A stretch of DNA of 64,000 nt from Halomonas sp. (GTDB lineage: Bacteria > Pseudomonadota > Gammaproteobacteria > Pseudomonadales > Halomonadaceae): assembly GCF_029263665.1 (NCBI RefSeq), contig NZ_JAJUFQ010000002.1:186001-250000 (forward strand), read 5' to 3'. A model generated the notes under the pieces. That model was not told the origin of the DNA and ran no database searches. It saw only the letters and a program-made list of their open reading frames with translations. This document shows positions 10,385-20,868 of the stretch, piece after piece (the stretch's first letter is position 1; each line of letters begins with the position of its first letter). A program made the position numbers and the translations under genes.

Positions 10385-11149
10385 CTACTCCGCTGTCCAA
10401 CCACCATCGATTCTCAGCGACGTACCCGTTACCAGCGCAGAGGCATCAGACGCCAGATATACAGCGGCGCCCATGATGTCCTCGACCGTTCCCACTCGAC
10501 CGAGCTTTATCTTTTCCATTAGCCACGAGACCTTTTCCGGATCGTCGAACGTCTTCTCGGTCAACGGCGTTCTGATGAAGGTCGGGCAAATGGTGTTGAT
10601 GCGAATGCCGTGCCGTCCCCATTCGATTGCCATGGCCTTGGTAAAGCCCTCGACAGCATGTTTGGTGGCACAGTAAACCGCTCGATCTGGCCCACCGACA
10701 TGCGCCATCTGGCTGGAGATATTGATCAGTGAGCCACCACGCCCTGCCGCAATCAGGCCTCGGGCAACCGCCTGACTCAAGAAGTACGCACCCTTGAGAT
10801 TAACTTCGGCAACGGCGTCGAAGTCATCGCTAGCGGTTTCCAGAGCCGGACCATGCCGCGCCAACCCTGCCGAATTGACCAGGATGTCGTAAGGCCCACT
10901 GCGCTCGATTTCAGCTTGCATATGGGCAATATCCGCGACATCGAGTACCAGCGAATCTGCCTGCTGGCCACGCGCGCGAAGTTCACTGACGCAGGCATCG
11001 AGCTTTTGCGTCGAGCGCGCTGCCAGAACAGTGTGAGCGCCGGCATCCGCCAGCGCTACAGCACACCCCAGCCCAATGCCGGAAGAGGCGCCCGTCACCA
11101 GCGCCCGCTTGCCCGAAAGAGAGAAGGACGGTGGGTTAGGCAGAGACAT
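10385..11149 (-). CDS. SDR family oxidoreductase
   Basis: [36 protein letters not shown]; start MSLPNP overlaps the upstream dehydrogenase. Confidence 0.9.
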   Translation of the reverse strand: MSLPNPPSFSLSGKRALVTGASSGIGLGCAVALADAGAHTVLAARSTQKLDACVSELRARGQQADSLVLDVADIAHMQAEIERSGPYDILVNSAGLARHGPALETASDDFDAVAEVNLKGAYFLSQAVARGLIAAGRGGSLINISSQMAHVGGPDRAVYCATKHAVEGFTKAMAIEWGRHGIRINTICPTFIRTPLTEKTFDDPEKVSWLMEKIKLGRVGTVEDIMGAAVYLASDASALVTGTSLRIDGGWTAE

Positions 11150-12473
11150 TGGACTCCTCCAACTCTCCCGCAGGCTCACCGTAGCCAACCTCTTGCTTGC
11201 CATAGCGGCGAACACGAAGGTTGGCTTGCTCCGCATGACCCACAAAGCCTTCAAGCAGGCAGAGTCGGGAGCAGTATGCACCGATACTGGCGGCCGCCTC
11301 GTCGCTGGTGACTCGCTGATAGCTATGCGTTTTCAGGTATTTACCCACCCATAGTCCGCCGGTATATCGACCTGCCTTGCGAGTGGGCAAGGTATGATTG
11401 GTACCGATGACTTTGTCACCGTTGGCAACATTGGTGCGCGGACCAAGGAACAACGCGCCATAGGCCGTCATGTTGTCGAGGAACCAGTCATCACGATCCG
11501 TCATGACCTGGACATGCTCAGAGGCAAGATCATTAGCAACATCGAGCATCTCCTCGTAGCTGTCGCATACGATGACTTCACCGTAATCGCGCCAACTTAC
11601 CGATGCGGTTTCTGCGGTAGGCAGGATCTTCAGGATGCGCTCGACTTCGCTAAGGGTATCTTCTGCCAGTTGCCGCGAGTTGGTCACCAGTACAGCGGGC
11701 GAATCGTAACCATGCTCCGCCTGCCCCAACAGGTCAGTGGCGCACATTTCCGCATCGACTGTCTCGTCGGCAATGACCATGGTCTCTGTCGGTCCCGCGA
11801 ACAAATCAATTCCGACGCGTCCAAAGAGCTGACGCTTGGCTTCCGCGACAAAGGCATTACCCGGTCCTACCAACATGTGGACGGGATCAATGGTTTCTGT
11901 CCCCAGCGCCATGGCGCCGACGGCTTGAATGCCCCCCAGCACGTAGATTTCATGCGCCCCACCGAGGTGCATCGCGGCAATCACCGCGGGATTCGGTTCG
12001 CCATGAAATGGCGGTGTTGCTGCGACGATACGCGGTACACCCGCAACCGCTGCCGTTGCCACCGACATATGCGCGGAAGCCACCATCGGAAACTTGCCGC
12101 CGGGCACGTAACAGCCAACAGACTGAACCGGGATGTTCTTGTGGCCAAGAATGACACCGGGCAGCGTTTCGACTTCGACATCACGCATGGAGTCACGCTG
12201 AATCTGTGCAAACGCCTTCACCTGCTGCTGCGCAAAGCGAATATCATCCATCTGCTGCTTCGGAACCTTGGCAATCAGTTGCTCGATTTCCGAGTCCGAT
12301 AGACGAAAGCTCTCCGGCGAGTATTTATCGAACTTCTCCGACATCTCACGGACTGCGATATCACCGCGCGCTTCAATGTCGGCCAGCGCGGACTCGACCG
12401 CCTGCCGAGTGTTGAGATGATTTGTGGAGCGCTCGGCTTCGCTTTTGCCACGCTTGAGGTAGGTTACTGCCAT
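11136..12473 (-). CDS. Histidinol dehydrogenase family protein (sulfopropanediol 3-dehydrogenase/HpsN-like branch), copy 1
   Basis: [15 protein letters not shown]...; [67 protein letters not shown]. Confidence 0.88.
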   Translation of the reverse strand: MAVTYLKRGKSEAERSTNHLNTRQAVESALADIEARGDIAVREMSEKFDKYSPESFRLSDSEIEQLIAKVPKQQMDDIRFAQQQVKAFAQIQRDSMRDVEVETLPGVILGHKNIPVQSVGCYVPGGKFPMVASAHMSVATAAVAGVPRIVAATPPFHGEPNPAVIAAMHLGGAHEIYVLGGIQAVGAMALGTETIDPVHMLVGPGNAFVAEAKRQLFGRVGIDLFAGPTETMVIADETVDAEMCATDLLGQAEHGYDSPAVLVTNSRQLAEDTLSEVERILKILPTAETASVSWRDYGEVIVCDSYEEMLDVANDLASEHVQVMTDRDDWFLDNMTAYGALFLGPRTNVANGDKVIGTNHTLPTRKAGRYTGGLWVGKYLKTHSYQRVTSDEAAASIGAYCSRLCLLEGFVGHAEQANLRVRRYGKQEVGYGEPAGELEESNVSA

Positions 12474-12500
12474 GACGTCAACTCCCGGTGACTGCACTCT

Positions 12501-12554
12501 ATTTGTTGGATACTGATTATTCGTTGGATACTGGTTATTTATTGAATGCTGGCT
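12501..12554. repeat. Tandem repeat, 3 x 18 bp, overlapping the aldolase stop region
   Basis: ATTTGTTGGATACTGATT / ATTCGTTGGATACTGGTT / ATTTATTGAATGCTGGCT. Confidence 0.9.
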
Positions 12555-13341
12555 GGGTGGATATGTCGTTAGTCGCTGCCTGATCGGTAGCGGCCTGAAA
12601 ACGCTCAACCAATGCATCTGCACCCTGAGCCATGAGGGTATGGTCCGAGCCAACGACCATGAAACTGGCCCCTGCTGCCATCAACGGCTGCAAGTCTTCT
12701 CCTGGCGCACAATAAAGTCCGGTTGCCGCCTGTTCTGCACCAAGAATCTGTTGCACCTGTCCGACAATCTCCTCGGCGAAGAAGCTGTCATAGCCACTGG
12801 AAACAGCGAGATCCGCCCGGCCGATAAAGAGCGCATCCACACCGTCAACCGCGGCGATCTGCTGATACTCCTGCGCCCCCTCGACATCCTCGATCTGACA
12901 GATCAGGCAGGTTTCCTGAGCGGTATCACGCAGGTGTTCAGCAAAGGGACGGCGCCCATAGGATGCGGCTCGCGTGGTGCCAGCAAAACCGCGTCCACCA
13001 GGCCCATAGTGCATCGCTCTAGCCAGTTCTGCAGCCTGAGCTGCGGATAGCACGTGTGGCACGATGACACCGGCAGCCCCGCTGTCGAGCACCGCCAGCA
13101 GCCACTCAGGAGAGCCCGTCGGAACACGTACCAGCAGTGGGCATTGCACAGCACGGCCGGCGATCATCGCTGCATCCAGCGTCCCGCGATCAAAAGGTGC
13201 GTGTTCCATATCGAGTATCAGGAAGTCGAGACCGGACGCCCCCATCACTTCGATGATGATGGGGTGAGGTGTCTTGATGAAAGCACCAAGCAAAGGCTCA
13301 CGACGCTGAAGCCGCGACTTGAAATCGCCAAGAACATTCAT
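12535..13341 (-). CDS. HpcH/HpaI family aldolase (class II 2-keto-3-deoxy acid type)
   Basis: [59 protein letters not shown]. Confidence 0.9.
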   Translation of the reverse strand: MNVLGDFKSRLQRREPLLGAFIKTPHPIIIEVMGASGLDFLILDMEHAPFDRGTLDAAMIAGRAVQCPLLVRVPTGSPEWLLAVLDSGAAGVIVPHVLSAAQAAELARAMHYGPGGRGFAGTTRAASYGRRPFAEHLRDTAQETCLICQIEDVEGAQEYQQIAAVDGVDALFIGRADLAVSSGYDSFFAEEIVGQVQQILGAEQAATGLYCAPGEDLQPLMAAGASFMVVGSDHTLMAQGADALVERFQAATDQAATNDISTQPAFNK

Positions 13342-13382
13342 GAGAAATCCCTAAGTGAAGGCAGGTCTAGAGCGCTGGGGAA

Positions 13383-13407
13383 CATTGCCTCCCGACAGGA
13401 GGCAATG
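13383..13407. other. Hairpin in hisD-like/aldolase spacer
   Basis: CATTGCCTCC-CGACA-GGAGGCAATG, perfect 10-bp stem. Confidence 0.6.
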
Positions 13408-13414
13408 ACACTAC

Positions 13415-13474
13415 GTATCAAAAGGTCAGGTATCAAAAGGTCAGGTACCAAAAGATCTCGCACCAGAAGATCAG
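13415..13474. repeat. Tandem repeat, 4 x 15 bp, reaching the stop codon of hisD-like copy 2
   Basis: GTATCAAAAGGTCAG x2 identical, then GTACCAAAAGATCTC, GCACCAGAAGATCAG; appears as IKRSG-IKRSG-TKRSR-TRRSG in a forward frame. Confidence 0.95.
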
Positions 13475-14793
13475 GCCCCGAGTCGATCCAGTCGAATCTG
13501 CGCCGCCCTGCGATGTCCTTCTAGGCCTTCACTGGCGCTCTGACGTGCGGCCGGCGGAGCGACCTGCTTGATCCCTTCATCCGTCAACCACTGATGGGTC
13601 GCGGTCTTGATGTAGGTTCCTACCCACAGACCACCGGTGTAGCGACCTGCCGCCATGGTCGGCAGCGTATGGTTGGTGCCGGAACATTTGTCGGAATAGA
13701 CGACACTGGCGGCCTCACCGATGAACAGTGAGCCATAGCTCGACAACTTTTCGGCGAGTGCTTGAGCGTCCTCGGTATGCACTTGGAGATGCTCGGCGGC
13801 AACATAGTCAGAATAGGCAATCATTGCCGTCTCGTCGGCGACCAGCGCAATTTCGCCATAATCCTGCCAGGCCGGGCCTGCGGTCTGAGCGGTCGACAGG
13901 CTCTCGAGCTGACGATCAACCTCGGCCAGAACGGCCTTCGCCAGGGCCTCGTCGGTGGTAATCAGTCCAACACGCGTTCTGACATCATGCTCAGCCTGGG
14001 CCAACAGGTCGGTAGCGATCAGCTCCGCATCACCAGTGTGATCGGCGAGAACGAAAATCTCAGAAGGTCCTGCCAACTGATCGATGCCGACGGGACCGAA
14101 GACCTGACGCTTGGCCTCGTTCACGAAGGCATTGCCAGGACCAACGATCTTGTCGACGCGCGGAACGCTCTGAGTACCAAATGCCATAGCGGCAATGGCC
14201 TGCGCGCCGCCGATGCGGAAGATACGATCGGCACCGGAAAGGTGGCAGCCCGCAATCATCGCTTCGTGGGCATTGGGCGGCAAACAGGCGATCACTTCGC
14301 CAACACCCGCTACCTTGGCCGGAACGATGGTCATGATGGGCGCCGAAAGCAGCGGATAACGACCACCAGGTACATAACAGCCCACACGCTCGATCGGAAT
14401 GTTGCGGTGCCCCATATGCACGCCCGGCAGGATCTCGACATCGATCTCCGACAGCGACCCGAGCTGCGCTTTGGCAAAGGTGCGCACATTATTGATCGCA
14501 AACTCGGTGTCCTTGCGCGTCTGGGGATCGAGATTGACAACAGCTCGCTCTCGTTCGCTATCCGTAACCTCGAAGGCTTCAAGATCGGCATTATCAAACT
14601 GACGCGAGAACGCTCTGACAGCGTCATCACCCTGTTCACGTACGCGTGAAAGGATGTCTGCCACCAGGCGCTCTACCTGTCCGCTATCGGCCCCAGCATC
14701 GCTCTTGGGTGCTTTGATGAAGTTCGGTTTCAGCGTCCCGGCCTCTTGAACAACCTGTGCCTCTTGAACACCAGCGGCCTGATCAATGCTCAT
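13471..14793 (-). CDS. Histidinol dehydrogenase family protein, copy 2
   Basis: [87 protein letters not shown]; start MSIDQAAG. Confidence 0.88.
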   Translation of the reverse strand: MSIDQAAGVQEAQVVQEAGTLKPNFIKAPKSDAGADSGQVERLVADILSRVREQGDDAVRAFSRQFDNADLEAFEVTDSERERAVVNLDPQTRKDTEFAINNVRTFAKAQLGSLSEIDVEILPGVHMGHRNIPIERVGCYVPGGRYPLLSAPIMTIVPAKVAGVGEVIACLPPNAHEAMIAGCHLSGADRIFRIGGAQAIAAMAFGTQSVPRVDKIVGPGNAFVNEAKRQVFGPVGIDQLAGPSEIFVLADHTGDAELIATDLLAQAEHDVRTRVGLITTDEALAKAVLAEVDRQLESLSTAQTAGPAWQDYGEIALVADETAMIAYSDYVAAEHLQVHTEDAQALAEKLSSYGSLFIGEAASVVYSDKCSGTNHTLPTMAAGRYTGGLWVGTYIKTATHQWLTDEGIKQVAPPAARQSASEGLEGHRRAAQIRLDRLGA

Positions 14794-14836
14794 GATTTCT
14801 TCTCTTGCAGGAGGATTTCCCTTATAAGTACCAAGC

Positions 14837-14854
14837 ATTGAATACGTTTTCAAT
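14837..14854. promoter_or_regulatory. Candidate LacI-family operator upstream of hisD-like copy 2
   Basis: ATTGAATAC|GTTTTCAAT, near-perfect palindrome with central CG. Confidence 0.6.
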
Positions 14855-15144
14855 TTTGTTCTTAAAACATCGCCTACGACCTTAGCCTAACGAGACGATC
14901 ACAATATTATATATTTATGATAATCAAGGTTATTTTTGATAATGAGCGCCAACAAAGACACCGCATCATCCATTGCTTTCTAATGAATTCGTACCCAAAA
15001 AATTATGCAAAAGAATCATGCCCCCAGCAGCGTAGCCTGACTGCATGGGGAGCATTCGCAGGAAGCGAAGAGGGATATTTGGAAAGGGGGTCAACAACCC
15101 CCAGGGGTTGTCTCAAAAGTCGGCGAGCGATAGCCAGACAAGGC

Positions 15145-16155
15145 CTAGTCGCGAGTGGTGCCGCGCCGAACCAGAGTCGGCGGAATTCTCAGCTTGATCG
15201 GCAATGGCGTCTCGGGCTCTTCGATAGCAGTAATCAGCTCGGAGACCGCCTTGGATACCATCAGGTTGACGTGCTGACGAACCGTGGTCAGGTTGAAGCT
15301 GGGCCACGCCGCTTGAGGAACATCATCAAAGCCGACCACCGATACATCCTCCGGTATTCGCAGGCGGAACTCACTACGAATGACGTCCATGGCCGCAAAG
15401 GCCATATGATCATCGGTGACGAACAAGGCATCAGGCGGATCGGGGCGATCGAATAGCTCATGCGTGGCCTCGACCGCCTCGGCGTAATGAAAGTTACCAA
15501 CAGCGCGAGAGTGCAACTCCTGACCTCCCGCCTTGAGCTCTTCCAGAAAGCCGCGCTCACGTTCGATCTGAGTCGAAGCACCTTCGTAACCCGCTAGATG
15601 GGCAATGCGCTTTGGCCGTGAGGCAAGCAGTGCCTGGGCGGCAAGAGAGCCACCACGCAGGTTGTCAGTCGTTACCGCCATCAGATCCAGGTCCGGCTGA
15701 TCACGATTGAACAGCATCACCGGGATCGACAGATCGGCACAGCGCTGTGCCAATACCGAGGACATCGACACCGAAACCATGATGATCCCGTCGACTCGGT
15801 AATCCAGTATCTGCTGCATCACGGGCTTGACGTCACCGACAGTGCGCGAGGACATGAACAGGAGAACGTGATAGCCGCTCTCCTGCAGAGCAGCCGACAG
15901 CTTCTCGATGACTTCCGGGTAGAACTGGTTCTCCAGGTAATAGACCACCAGACCAATGATCCGGCTCTTGCCAGTAATCAATGAGCGAGCCAGAACGTTG
16001 GGGCGGTAGTCAAGCTCCTCTGCCGCCTTGCGAATCTTCTCTGCCATTTTGGCCGAGAGTGAAGCCCCCGGGGTAAAGTAACGTGATACCGCCGACTGGC
16101 TGACACCCGCATGGCGAGCTACATCCACCGAAGTTACGCTTTTACCCGCCATCAA
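15145..16155 (-). CDS. LacI family transcriptional regulator
   Basis: VTSVDVARHAGVSQSAVSRYFTPGASLSAKMAEKIRKAAEELDYRPN; periplasmic-binding-like sensor domain. Confidence 0.93.
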   Translation of the reverse strand: MMAGKSVTSVDVARHAGVSQSAVSRYFTPGASLSAKMAEKIRKAAEELDYRPNVLARSLITGKSRIIGLVVYYLENQFYPEVIEKLSAALQESGYHVLLFMSSRTVGDVKPVMQQILDYRVDGIIMVSVSMSSVLAQRCADLSIPVMLFNRDQPDLDLMAVTTDNLRGGSLAAQALLASRPKRIAHLAGYEGASTQIERERGFLEELKAGGQELHSRAVGNFHYAEAVEATHELFDRPDPPDALFVTDDHMAFAAMDVIRSEFRLRIPEDVSVVGFDDVPQAAWPSFNLTTVRQHVNLMVSKAVSELITAIEEPETPLPIKLRIPPTLVRRGTTRD

Positions 16156-16162
16156 GATCTCC

Positions 16163-16210
16163 GTTCATCAGTGCTCTTGTTCATCAATGCCTTTGCTCAT
16201 CAATGCTATC
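16163..16210. repeat. Tandem repeat, 3 x 16 bp between lacI-type gene and ABC ATPase stop
   Basis: GTTCATCAGTGCTCTT / GTTCATCAATGCCTTT / GCTCATCAATGCTATC. Confidence 0.9.
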
Positions 16211-17306
16211 AAGTTGCCATTGCCAAGGGAGTGCTTACATCACTGCATTCAGCCGATGTATAAATGGCAGCCCCTGTCTCATGGTCGAAAAGCTTGCATA
16301 GCGAAGGATCGAGACGCGCCGAAACATCTGTGCCAATTCGAGCCCGAAAGTCCTTGGGAGCCTTGAGATTGACCAACTCGTTCGCGACTCGCACCGCCAC
16401 CATCGAAGAGTCCCCCAGCAACTCAAGGGTATAGATCGGAGCATTGATCTGCCCTTCCTTGGCAACCAGCTCGACATCCTCGGCCCTGAACCCCAGCGTC
16501 ACTTTGCCGGAAACCTCCGTGGGAAGCCCGTCAATGCGCATATTCTCTGCAGTGAAAATACCCTGCGAGATGTCACCACTGACAAGATTCATGGCGGGAG
16601 AACCGATAAAGCTGGCCACGAAGGTATTGGCGGGACAGTCATAGATCTCCGTCGGCGTGCCCACCTGTTGGACCACGCCTCGATTCATGACCACCACACG
16701 ATCCGCCAGTGTCATCGCTTCGATCTGGTCGTGGGTAACGTAAATGGTGGTGGTTTTCAGCCGATGCTGAAGATTCTTGATCTCCGCACGCGTTGTGACG
16801 CGTAGTTTAGCATCTAGATTGGATAGCGGCTCATCCATCAGAAACACCGTCGGCTCCCGAACAATCGCCCGCCCCAGCGCGACACGCTGACGTTGGCCTC
16901 CCGATAGCTCCGCCGGGCGACGCTCCAGCAATTCGGTCAAATCTACCATTTCCGCCGCTTCCATGATGCGTTCGTGATGCTCGTTTTTGGGCACCTTGCG
17001 CACTTTCAGTGGAAAGCGAATATTTTCGTAAACACTCAGGTTCGGATAAAGCCCATAACTCTGGAAGACCATGGCAATGTCTCGATCCTTGGGTTCAAGG
17101 TCATTTATGACACGATCCCCAATCAGAATCTCACCATCGGAGATACTTTCCAGACCTGCGATCATGCGCATGGTTGTGGATTTTCCACAACCTGAAGGCC
17201 CCAGAAGAACAATGAATTCCTGGTCGGCTATCTCGAGATTAAAATTATCGACGCCCACCACCGAACCCCAGCGCTTACATACATTCTTGAGATGAATACT
17301 GGCCAT
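16209..17306 (-). CDS. Sugar-type (CUT1, UgpC/MalK-like) ABC transporter ATP-binding protein
   Basis: GPSGCGKSTTMRMIAGLE; LSGGQRQRVALGRAIVREP; C-terminal TOBE-type region. Confidence 0.93.
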   Translation of the reverse strand: MASIHLKNVCKRWGSVVGVDNFNLEIADQEFIVLLGPSGCGKSTTMRMIAGLESISDGEILIGDRVINDLEPKDRDIAMVFQSYGLYPNLSVYENIRFPLKVRKVPKNEHHERIMEAAEMVDLTELLERRPAELSGGQRQRVALGRAIVREPTVFLMDEPLSNLDAKLRVTTRAEIKNLQHRLKTTTIYVTHDQIEAMTLADRVVVMNRGVVQQVGTPTEIYDCPANTFVASFIGSPAMNLVSGDISQGIFTAENMRIDGLPTEVSGKVTLGFRAEDVELVAKEGQINAPIYTLELLGDSSMVAVRVANELVNLKAPKDFRARIGTDVSARLDPSLCKLFDHETGAAIYTSAECSDVSTPLAMAT

Positions 17307-17312
17307 GATTTC

Positions 17313-18203
17313 TTATCCTTTTACCGCGCCGGCGGTAAGACCGCTGACAATATAACGTTGGAAAAACATCACGAGCATGAACAGTGGCACGGTGGCTGAT
17401 ACCACCGCCGCAACCGCGTACATGATGGCCCCATCAGACTGTACAGTGCCGAGGAATGAGTTGATTTTTGGCACCATGGTCTGGTTGTCCTGGCTAAGCA
17501 GCATCGAAGTAACGGCAAAGTCGTTATAGGAGAGCAGGAAACTGAACAGCCCTGTTGTGATGACACCGGGCCACATTACCGGCATCACCGCCAGCCGGAA
17601 GGCCTGAAAGCGTGTGCAGCCATCGACCATTGCACTTTCATCGAGATCCTTGGGTATCGATAGGAAAAAGCTGTGCAACATCCACAAGGTAAAGGGCTGA
17701 TTGATAGCAACCAGCACGATGATGGAGGTCGGCAGCGCACCCCAGATATTCATTTCGAAAAACGGCATCAGGTAACCAGACACCAGCGTGATATGCGGCA
17801 TGGCTCGGAACACCAGCGCTGCAATCAATATCCAGAAAACATATTTCTTCCTGGAGCGTGATAACGCATAGCCGCCAAGCGTACCGAACACCAGGCTGAT
17901 GGCTGTCACACTCACCGTGACAATGGCTGTATTGAGGAATGCACGCCAGAATTCTCGATCAATCCAGGCACCCTCATAGCCATCCATGGTGAAGGCAGAG
18001 CCGGTCGCCTGAAGCGTCTTCACACCATAGAGAGCATTCTCCCAGGTTTGACGACTGAAGAAGTCCGCCTCTACCTTGAAGGACCCCCAGAGTGTCCACA
18101 GGAAAGGGAATGCTGCGACGACCAGCCATATCGCCAGCAGAGCAAAGGCAATGACTGACGTCTTGTTGCTTTTGGAGTCAGCAGGTGATGCCGCAATAAT
18201 CAT
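17313..18203 (-). CDS. Carbohydrate ABC transporter permease (MalG type)
   Basis: Six-TM pattern; EAA-like motif DLDESAMVDGCTRFQAFRLAVMPVMWPG. Confidence 0.9.
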   Translation of the reverse strand: MIIAASPADSKSNKTSVIAFALLAIWLVVAAFPFLWTLWGSFKVEADFFSRQTWENALYGVKTLQATGSAFTMDGYEGAWIDREFWRAFLNTAIVTVSVTAISLVFGTLGGYALSRSRKKYVFWILIAALVFRAMPHITLVSGYLMPFFEMNIWGALPTSIIVLVAINQPFTLWMLHSFFLSIPKDLDESAMVDGCTRFQAFRLAVMPVMWPGVITTGLFSFLLSYNDFAVTSMLLSQDNQTMVPKINSFLGTVQSDGAIMYAVAAVVSATVPLFMLVMFFQRYIVSGLTAGAVKG

Positions 18204-19246
18204 GATGCGCTCCCATCAGGATTCTTTTGTTTGAAGCTGCGCCAGGTTCTCAGAAGAACGGGGATCAAGAGGATAACGACGCAGATAACGGTGAGTACTG
18301 ATGTCGATGCTGCCGATCCATAAAGCTTGTCGACCTGCCCATTCAAATCGTTGTAGATGGACCATGAAAGCGATGTCGCATTGGCTTCCGCAGAGAAACC
18401 AACAATAGGCTCGAAAATACGGAAATTATCCATCATCAATACCAACGCCAGGAAGGTTGTCAGTGGGAAAAGATGTGGAATTACAACATAGCGAATCCGT
18501 TCCCATTTACTGGCACCATCGATCATTGCGCTCTCCATAGTATCTTGCGGGATGGTCTGGAGGCCGGCGTAGTAGACGACGAAGGGAAAGGGCGCCATGT
18601 GCCATATCCCGTAAACAATCAATGTCACCCACGTCAACACAGGGGATGCCTTGAGCGACAGGTCTGGATCATTGAAGATGAACTGCAACGTAGCACCGAT
18701 GATGCCATTGGAGTTGATCATCCAGAATAATGTCAGTGAGCCAATCAGCGGCGTAACGATATAGGGAAGCAGTGAAAGAAATATCACTGGCCCCTTGATC
18801 TTCTTCGGAATATTGTTGACCGCCATGGCAACCAAAAATCCAACCATCATGGCCAGCGGCGTCGCAAAGAAGGTATAGGCGATCGTAAAGGAAAGTGCCT
18901 TGTAGAAAGGCAGGTTGTAGATACGTGATACAACCTCACCGGCACTTTCACTTTCTTCGAATATCTTGCTGATCTCATCGACGGCCAGGTGAGCACGATC
19001 AAGATAGGTTCCAAGCCCGTTGAACTTCCCCAACGGGGCCTCTTCCCTCAGTTCTTCTGTTATTGCTAAATCAATATGCGTTGTCTGCTCACAACCGAAG
19101 GGGCCACAGTTCTCCGCCAGGCTCAGCGCCTTGCCATGCTCGGTATAGAAGGATTGAACGATGATCGATCCTGTTGGCAAGACGATAAAAAGAAACATGG
19201 CCAGCAATGATGGCAACATGAATGAAAAGAAGCTGCGATGCGTCAT
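18200..19246 (-). CDS. Sugar ABC transporter permease (MalF type)
   Basis: EAA-like motif DTMESAMIDGASKWERIRYVVIPHLFP; overlaps the downstream permease. Confidence 0.9.
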   Translation of the reverse strand: MTHRSFFSFMLPSLLAMFLFIVLPTGSIIVQSFYTEHGKALSLAENCGPFGCEQTTHIDLAITEELREEAPLGKFNGLGTYLDRAHLAVDEISKIFEESESAGEVVSRIYNLPFYKALSFTIAYTFFATPLAMMVGFLVAMAVNNIPKKIKGPVIFLSLLPYIVTPLIGSLTLFWMINSNGIIGATLQFIFNDPDLSLKASPVLTWVTLIVYGIWHMAPFPFVVYYAGLQTIPQDTMESAMIDGASKWERIRYVVIPHLFPLTTFLALVLMMDNFRIFEPIVGFSAEANATSLSWSIYNDLNGQVDKLYGSAASTSVLTVICVVILLIPVLLRTWRSFKQKNPDGSAS

Positions 19247-19342
19247 GGGGCGCCTCTAGTAGCAAGATGGGGCGAAGTCATCAGTCGATGTCCGTCGTCA
19301 GCATTTGTTATCGGTTGCTGGTGCTGAGGGTTGGCGAGTTTT

Positions 19343-20584
19343 CTAATCTAGAAAGCCCGATGCACGAGCACTGGTTCGATAAGCCGCTTCAACGTCGGCC
19401 AGTGCCTGTTCTGCGCTTTCCCGCCCTTGCATGAAATCGGTCAATTCCGAACCGAGCGCGGCATGCATGATCCCCATGAATGGGTTCATCGGATAAGGGC
19501 GACCACCGCTGCTGATGGTATCAAGCACACCTTTTGCCCCCTCCGGCGCCTGGTAGCCCTTGATCAACCATGTTGCGGCGTTCGGGTGTTCATTGGCGAC
19601 GCTCGAGCGCATGCCATACATCATCGCCCGGAAGCTGGCTTCAGCATCCTCGTCAGAAACATTCTTCGCGATAGTGAACCCATCCCACCACAACGCTGCA
19701 GCAGGGATATCGTACCCACCCAGCGTAGGGGCAGGCGCAATCAGCGTCGCATCACTTATCTCCGGAGCTGCGCCATTGGGGTCAAGATGCGAGTTCACCA
19801 TTGATCCCCACTGATTGATGATCGCGACCTTGCCATCCAGATACAGCTTCTTGAGGTCATCAGCCGTCAGGGTCAAATACTCCGGCGGCATGTATTCCGT
19901 CATCTCCTTCATGAGCTGCAACACCTGAACGCCCTTGGGATTATTGATCGAGGGTTCAGCGCTGCCGGGCTCGAAGAACTGGCCGCCCAGGCCCAGGTAG
20001 TTGTTTACAAATTCATTTCCGAGATACCAACCGGCCTCATAAGCCGCCGCCAGCGGGTACTTCATGATCCCCGCTTCCTTGATGGTACGGGCCGCATTGA
20101 GGACTTCCTGGTATGTCTTCGGTGGTGGGATACCAAGATCACTCAAGATATCGCCGCGCATGAACAAGTGCTGACTATTGGCCATGAAGGCGATAGCAAC
20201 AGTCTTGCCGTCGATCTTGATCAACTGATCGGGCTTGAGATCCTGGCCATATTTCTCAACATACTCGTCGAGAGGTCTCACCAGCCCTGCAGACAGCAAC
20301 GGTGGTAATGTGTTGGTTGATACCATCGCAACACTATAGATAGCGGGGTCTATCGCCAGGGCTGAAACTTGAATGCTCTTGTGCTCAGTCGTCCTGTTGA
20401 TTCTGACATTTACCGTATCGGACACACATTGCCGGGCCTCATTCAGAACGACGCCCAATGAATCTATGTCATTCGACAGCACGCGTACCGAGCCGCTCTC
20501 GATACCACATTCGGCAGCAGCAAAATTTGAAGCGCATATCAGGGGTAAAAGGCAAACCGTCGCCAAGGCACATAATCTTGTCAT
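19343..20584 (-). CDS. Extracellular solute-binding protein (family 1)
   Basis: Signal peptide MTRLCALATVCLLPLICASNFAAAE; ABC SBP context. Confidence 0.85.
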   Translation of the reverse strand: MTRLCALATVCLLPLICASNFAAAECGIESGSVRVLSNDIDSLGVVLNEARQCVSDTVNVRINRTTEHKSIQVSALAIDPAIYSVAMVSTNTLPPLLSAGLVRPLDEYVEKYGQDLKPDQLIKIDGKTVAIAFMANSQHLFMRGDILSDLGIPPPKTYQEVLNAARTIKEAGIMKYPLAAAYEAGWYLGNEFVNNYLGLGGQFFEPGSAEPSINNPKGVQVLQLMKEMTEYMPPEYLTLTADDLKKLYLDGKVAIINQWGSMVNSHLDPNGAAPEISDATLIAPAPTLGGYDIPAAALWWDGFTIAKNVSDEDAEASFRAMMYGMRSSVANEHPNAATWLIKGYQAPEGAKGVLDTISSGGRPYPMNPFMGIMHAALGSELTDFMQGRESAEQALADVEAAYRTSARASGFLD

Positions 20585-20868
20585 GATATTATCTCCCTCC
20601 AGATCGTGCCGGATCATTCGGATATTTATATTTTTTTGCCTGCCAGCTTTTAGTCTGGCAATTCTTGTAATGTGCACAACGCAATTGATTCAGCAGCCCG
20701 ATTCACTCAACAATGCTGCTGATCCGTCATTTTTTACTTAACAACGCTATTCTTCTGAAGGCTCTGTTGGCTTGACAGCGTCTTTTTCCAGCCGTTTTAT
20801 TATCCAAGCTCTTTGATCCAGAAGCGCCTGACCGGGCCAACATTACAGGCCCGGCGTGGCGCATTTTC

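Noticed and set aside
12474-12653. 60-codon N-terminal extension of HisD-like copy 1
   Set aside because: It translates the 18-bp array ([12 protein letters not shown]) and overlaps the aldolase; true start is MAVTYLKRG.
13415-13474. Possible CRISPR-like array
   Set aside because: 15-bp units directly abut with no spacers; simple tandem repeat, no cas genes in window.
13762-14649. 295-aa plus-strand ORF opposite HisD-like copy 2
   Set aside because: Shadow ORF; catalytic motifs are on the minus strand.
11136-14793. Histidine biosynthesis (hisD) assignment
   Set aside because: No other his genes, two copies in a catabolic operon, and sequence pattern of the sulfopropanediol dehydrogenase-like branch.
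10385-14793. Direct assignment as hpsNOP DHPS degradation
   Set aside because: No sulfo-lyase or sulfite export genes in the window and the order differs; only family-level similarity is supported.
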